Shown: piece after piece, positions 63,441 through 64,000 of the stretch
Layout of the letters: each line of letters begins with the position of its first letter
Position numbering within the stretch: the stretch's first letter is position 1
Source of the DNA: Legionella lytica
GTDB lineage: Bacteria; Pseudomonadota; Gammaproteobacteria; Legionellales; Legionellaceae
Reading direction: 5' to 3'
DNA: 64,000 bases
Assembly: GCF_023921225.1 (NCBI RefSeq)
Contig: NZ_CP071528.1
Coordinates: forward strand, 1 to 64,000
Program-made: the position numbers and the translations under genes
Notes under the pieces: generated by a model
Told to the model about the DNA's origin: nothing
The model's input: only the letters and a program-made list of their open reading frames with translations
Database searches by the model: none

Positions 63441-64000
63441 AAGGAAAATACACCTCGAAAGGGCGTTGAGCCGGGATTAATAGATGAGGAGGTAAAATCG
63501 CTCTACCAGACTCTTCCGCATACTGAGAGGCATAACAACTTAATGCATTTTGTTTTAAATAAAATGATTCATCGCTTAATAAATAGGTTTGGAGGGCAAA
63601 TTTCTCTAAATCTTTAACCGATGAATAATGCCAAGTCCAAAAAAAATAAAAACTTAACTGTGCCTTTTTTTGCTGGGCAATCTTTAAAGCCACACGACCT
63701 ACGGCTTCATGATCCGAATGATAGTCGCCTAGCCATGGAGACAGTATGTGATCTTTTTTATGAATTAATGGTAAAAGTAAATGCTCTAACTCTTCTTCAG
63801 CAAGTGTGACCGAGCTGTCCTTTAATTTCAGGCGTATAATGTTTTTTTTACTCACCCCTAAGAGTTGCAGGGCTTGTTCCTGTTCCTGCTGTCTTATGGT
63901 GCGTATATTGGGGTTTTGCGGACAAGAATTTTCCCCATCAGTAATAGCAATAATTGATACGTCGATATTTTTTTTGCGTAAATCCGCAATTAAGCCTCCT
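63430..64000 (-). CDS. PIG-L family deacetylase, 5' end outside window
   Basis: At least 190 residues are visible; the frame is open to the right edge, so the true start is beyond base 64000. The metal-binding part is SPWLGDYHSDHEAVGR; IIAITDGENSCPQNPNIRTI is the typical segment after the (missing) N-terminal PHPDDE box. PIG-L enzymes deacetylate N-acetylglucosamine-containing lipids or thiol precursors. An internal ATG at 63855 is not the start. First of the four-gene cluster seen here. Confidence 0.9.
   Translation of the reverse strand, partial: GGLIADLRKKNIDVSIIAITDGENSCPQNPNIRTIRQQEQEQALQLLGVSKKNIIRLKLKDSSVTLAEEELEHLLLPLIHKKDHILSPWLGDYHSDHEAVGRVALKIAQQKKAQLSFYFFWTWHYSSVKDLEKFALQTYLLSDESFYLKQNALSCYASQYAEESGRAILPPHLLIPAQRPFEVYFPYEY

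Overview
The window looks like DNA from a Legionella or a close relative (Fluoribacter/Tatlockia). It is AT-rich and mixes ordinary metabolic genes with large eukaryotic-like or repeat proteins whose acidic C-termini resemble Dot/Icm secretion signals. It also has a PmrA-type promoter box in front of a gene ending in a CAAX prenylation motif, and a cyclodipeptide synthase of a type reported from Fluoribacter dumoffii. The first bases are a parA gene followed by parB, a 20-bp perfect palindrome and a ribbon-helix-helix gene. That is a plasmid-type partition locus, so the replicon is probably a large plasmid or chromid numbered from parA. No replication initiator, tRNA or rRNA was seen. Genus and replicon type are inferences.

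Layout. 1-3 kb: partition locus and two small genes. 3.1-6.4 kb: a decayed ligD pseudogene next to an intact ku (relic NHEJ) and a YihY membrane protein. 6.6-11 kb: a 1,028-residue repeat protein cut by an intact IS256-family element with a 9-bp target duplication. 11-21 kb: hydrolase, guanidinium exporter gdx behind a guanidine-II riboswitch, FAD oxidoreductase, VOC protein, a frameshifted isochorismatase relic, an amidohydrolase, a metzincin-like protease, CvfB and an N6-adenine methyltransferase. 21-28 kb: the PmrA-box/CAAX effector candidate, a CarF/TMEM189-like desaturase, a MerR / glutaredoxin-MauE divergent pair, a sterol-methyltransferase-like enzyme and quinol-dependent NO reductase. 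28.5-33.2 kb: a four-gene operon (glutamine-synthetase-like ligase, aldehyde dehydrogenase, Fe-alcohol dehydrogenase, class I amidotransferase) that fits a gamma-glutamyl route for an amino-alcohol. 33-39 kb: exported protein, MFS carrier, an aspartoacylase-like protein without its zinc ligands, and HrpB.

40-59.7 kb is an accessory zone full of dead mobile DNA: five or six IS6-family fragments, a Tn3-type resolvase tail, a Tn3 TnpA tail, a truncated tyrosine recombinase, a 33-bp inverted repeat, and several broken host genes. Between the relics sit intact genes: an LRR protein, a 528-aa unknown, an operon of a cyclodipeptide synthase with a soluble hybrid histidine kinase, an ankyrin/cysteine-protease-like protein, a CDF transporter, NhaA, and a protein of 26-residue repeats. 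59.8-64 kb: a non-canonical Nramp transporter and an overlapping four-gene cluster (PIG-L deacetylase, methyltransferase, glycosyltransferase, acyl-CoA-dehydrogenase-like) that runs off the right end.

The two most promising undescribed items are the cyclodipeptide synthase-hybrid kinase operon (45.2-48.0 kb) and the PmrA-box/CAAX effector candidate (21.1-21.8 kb).
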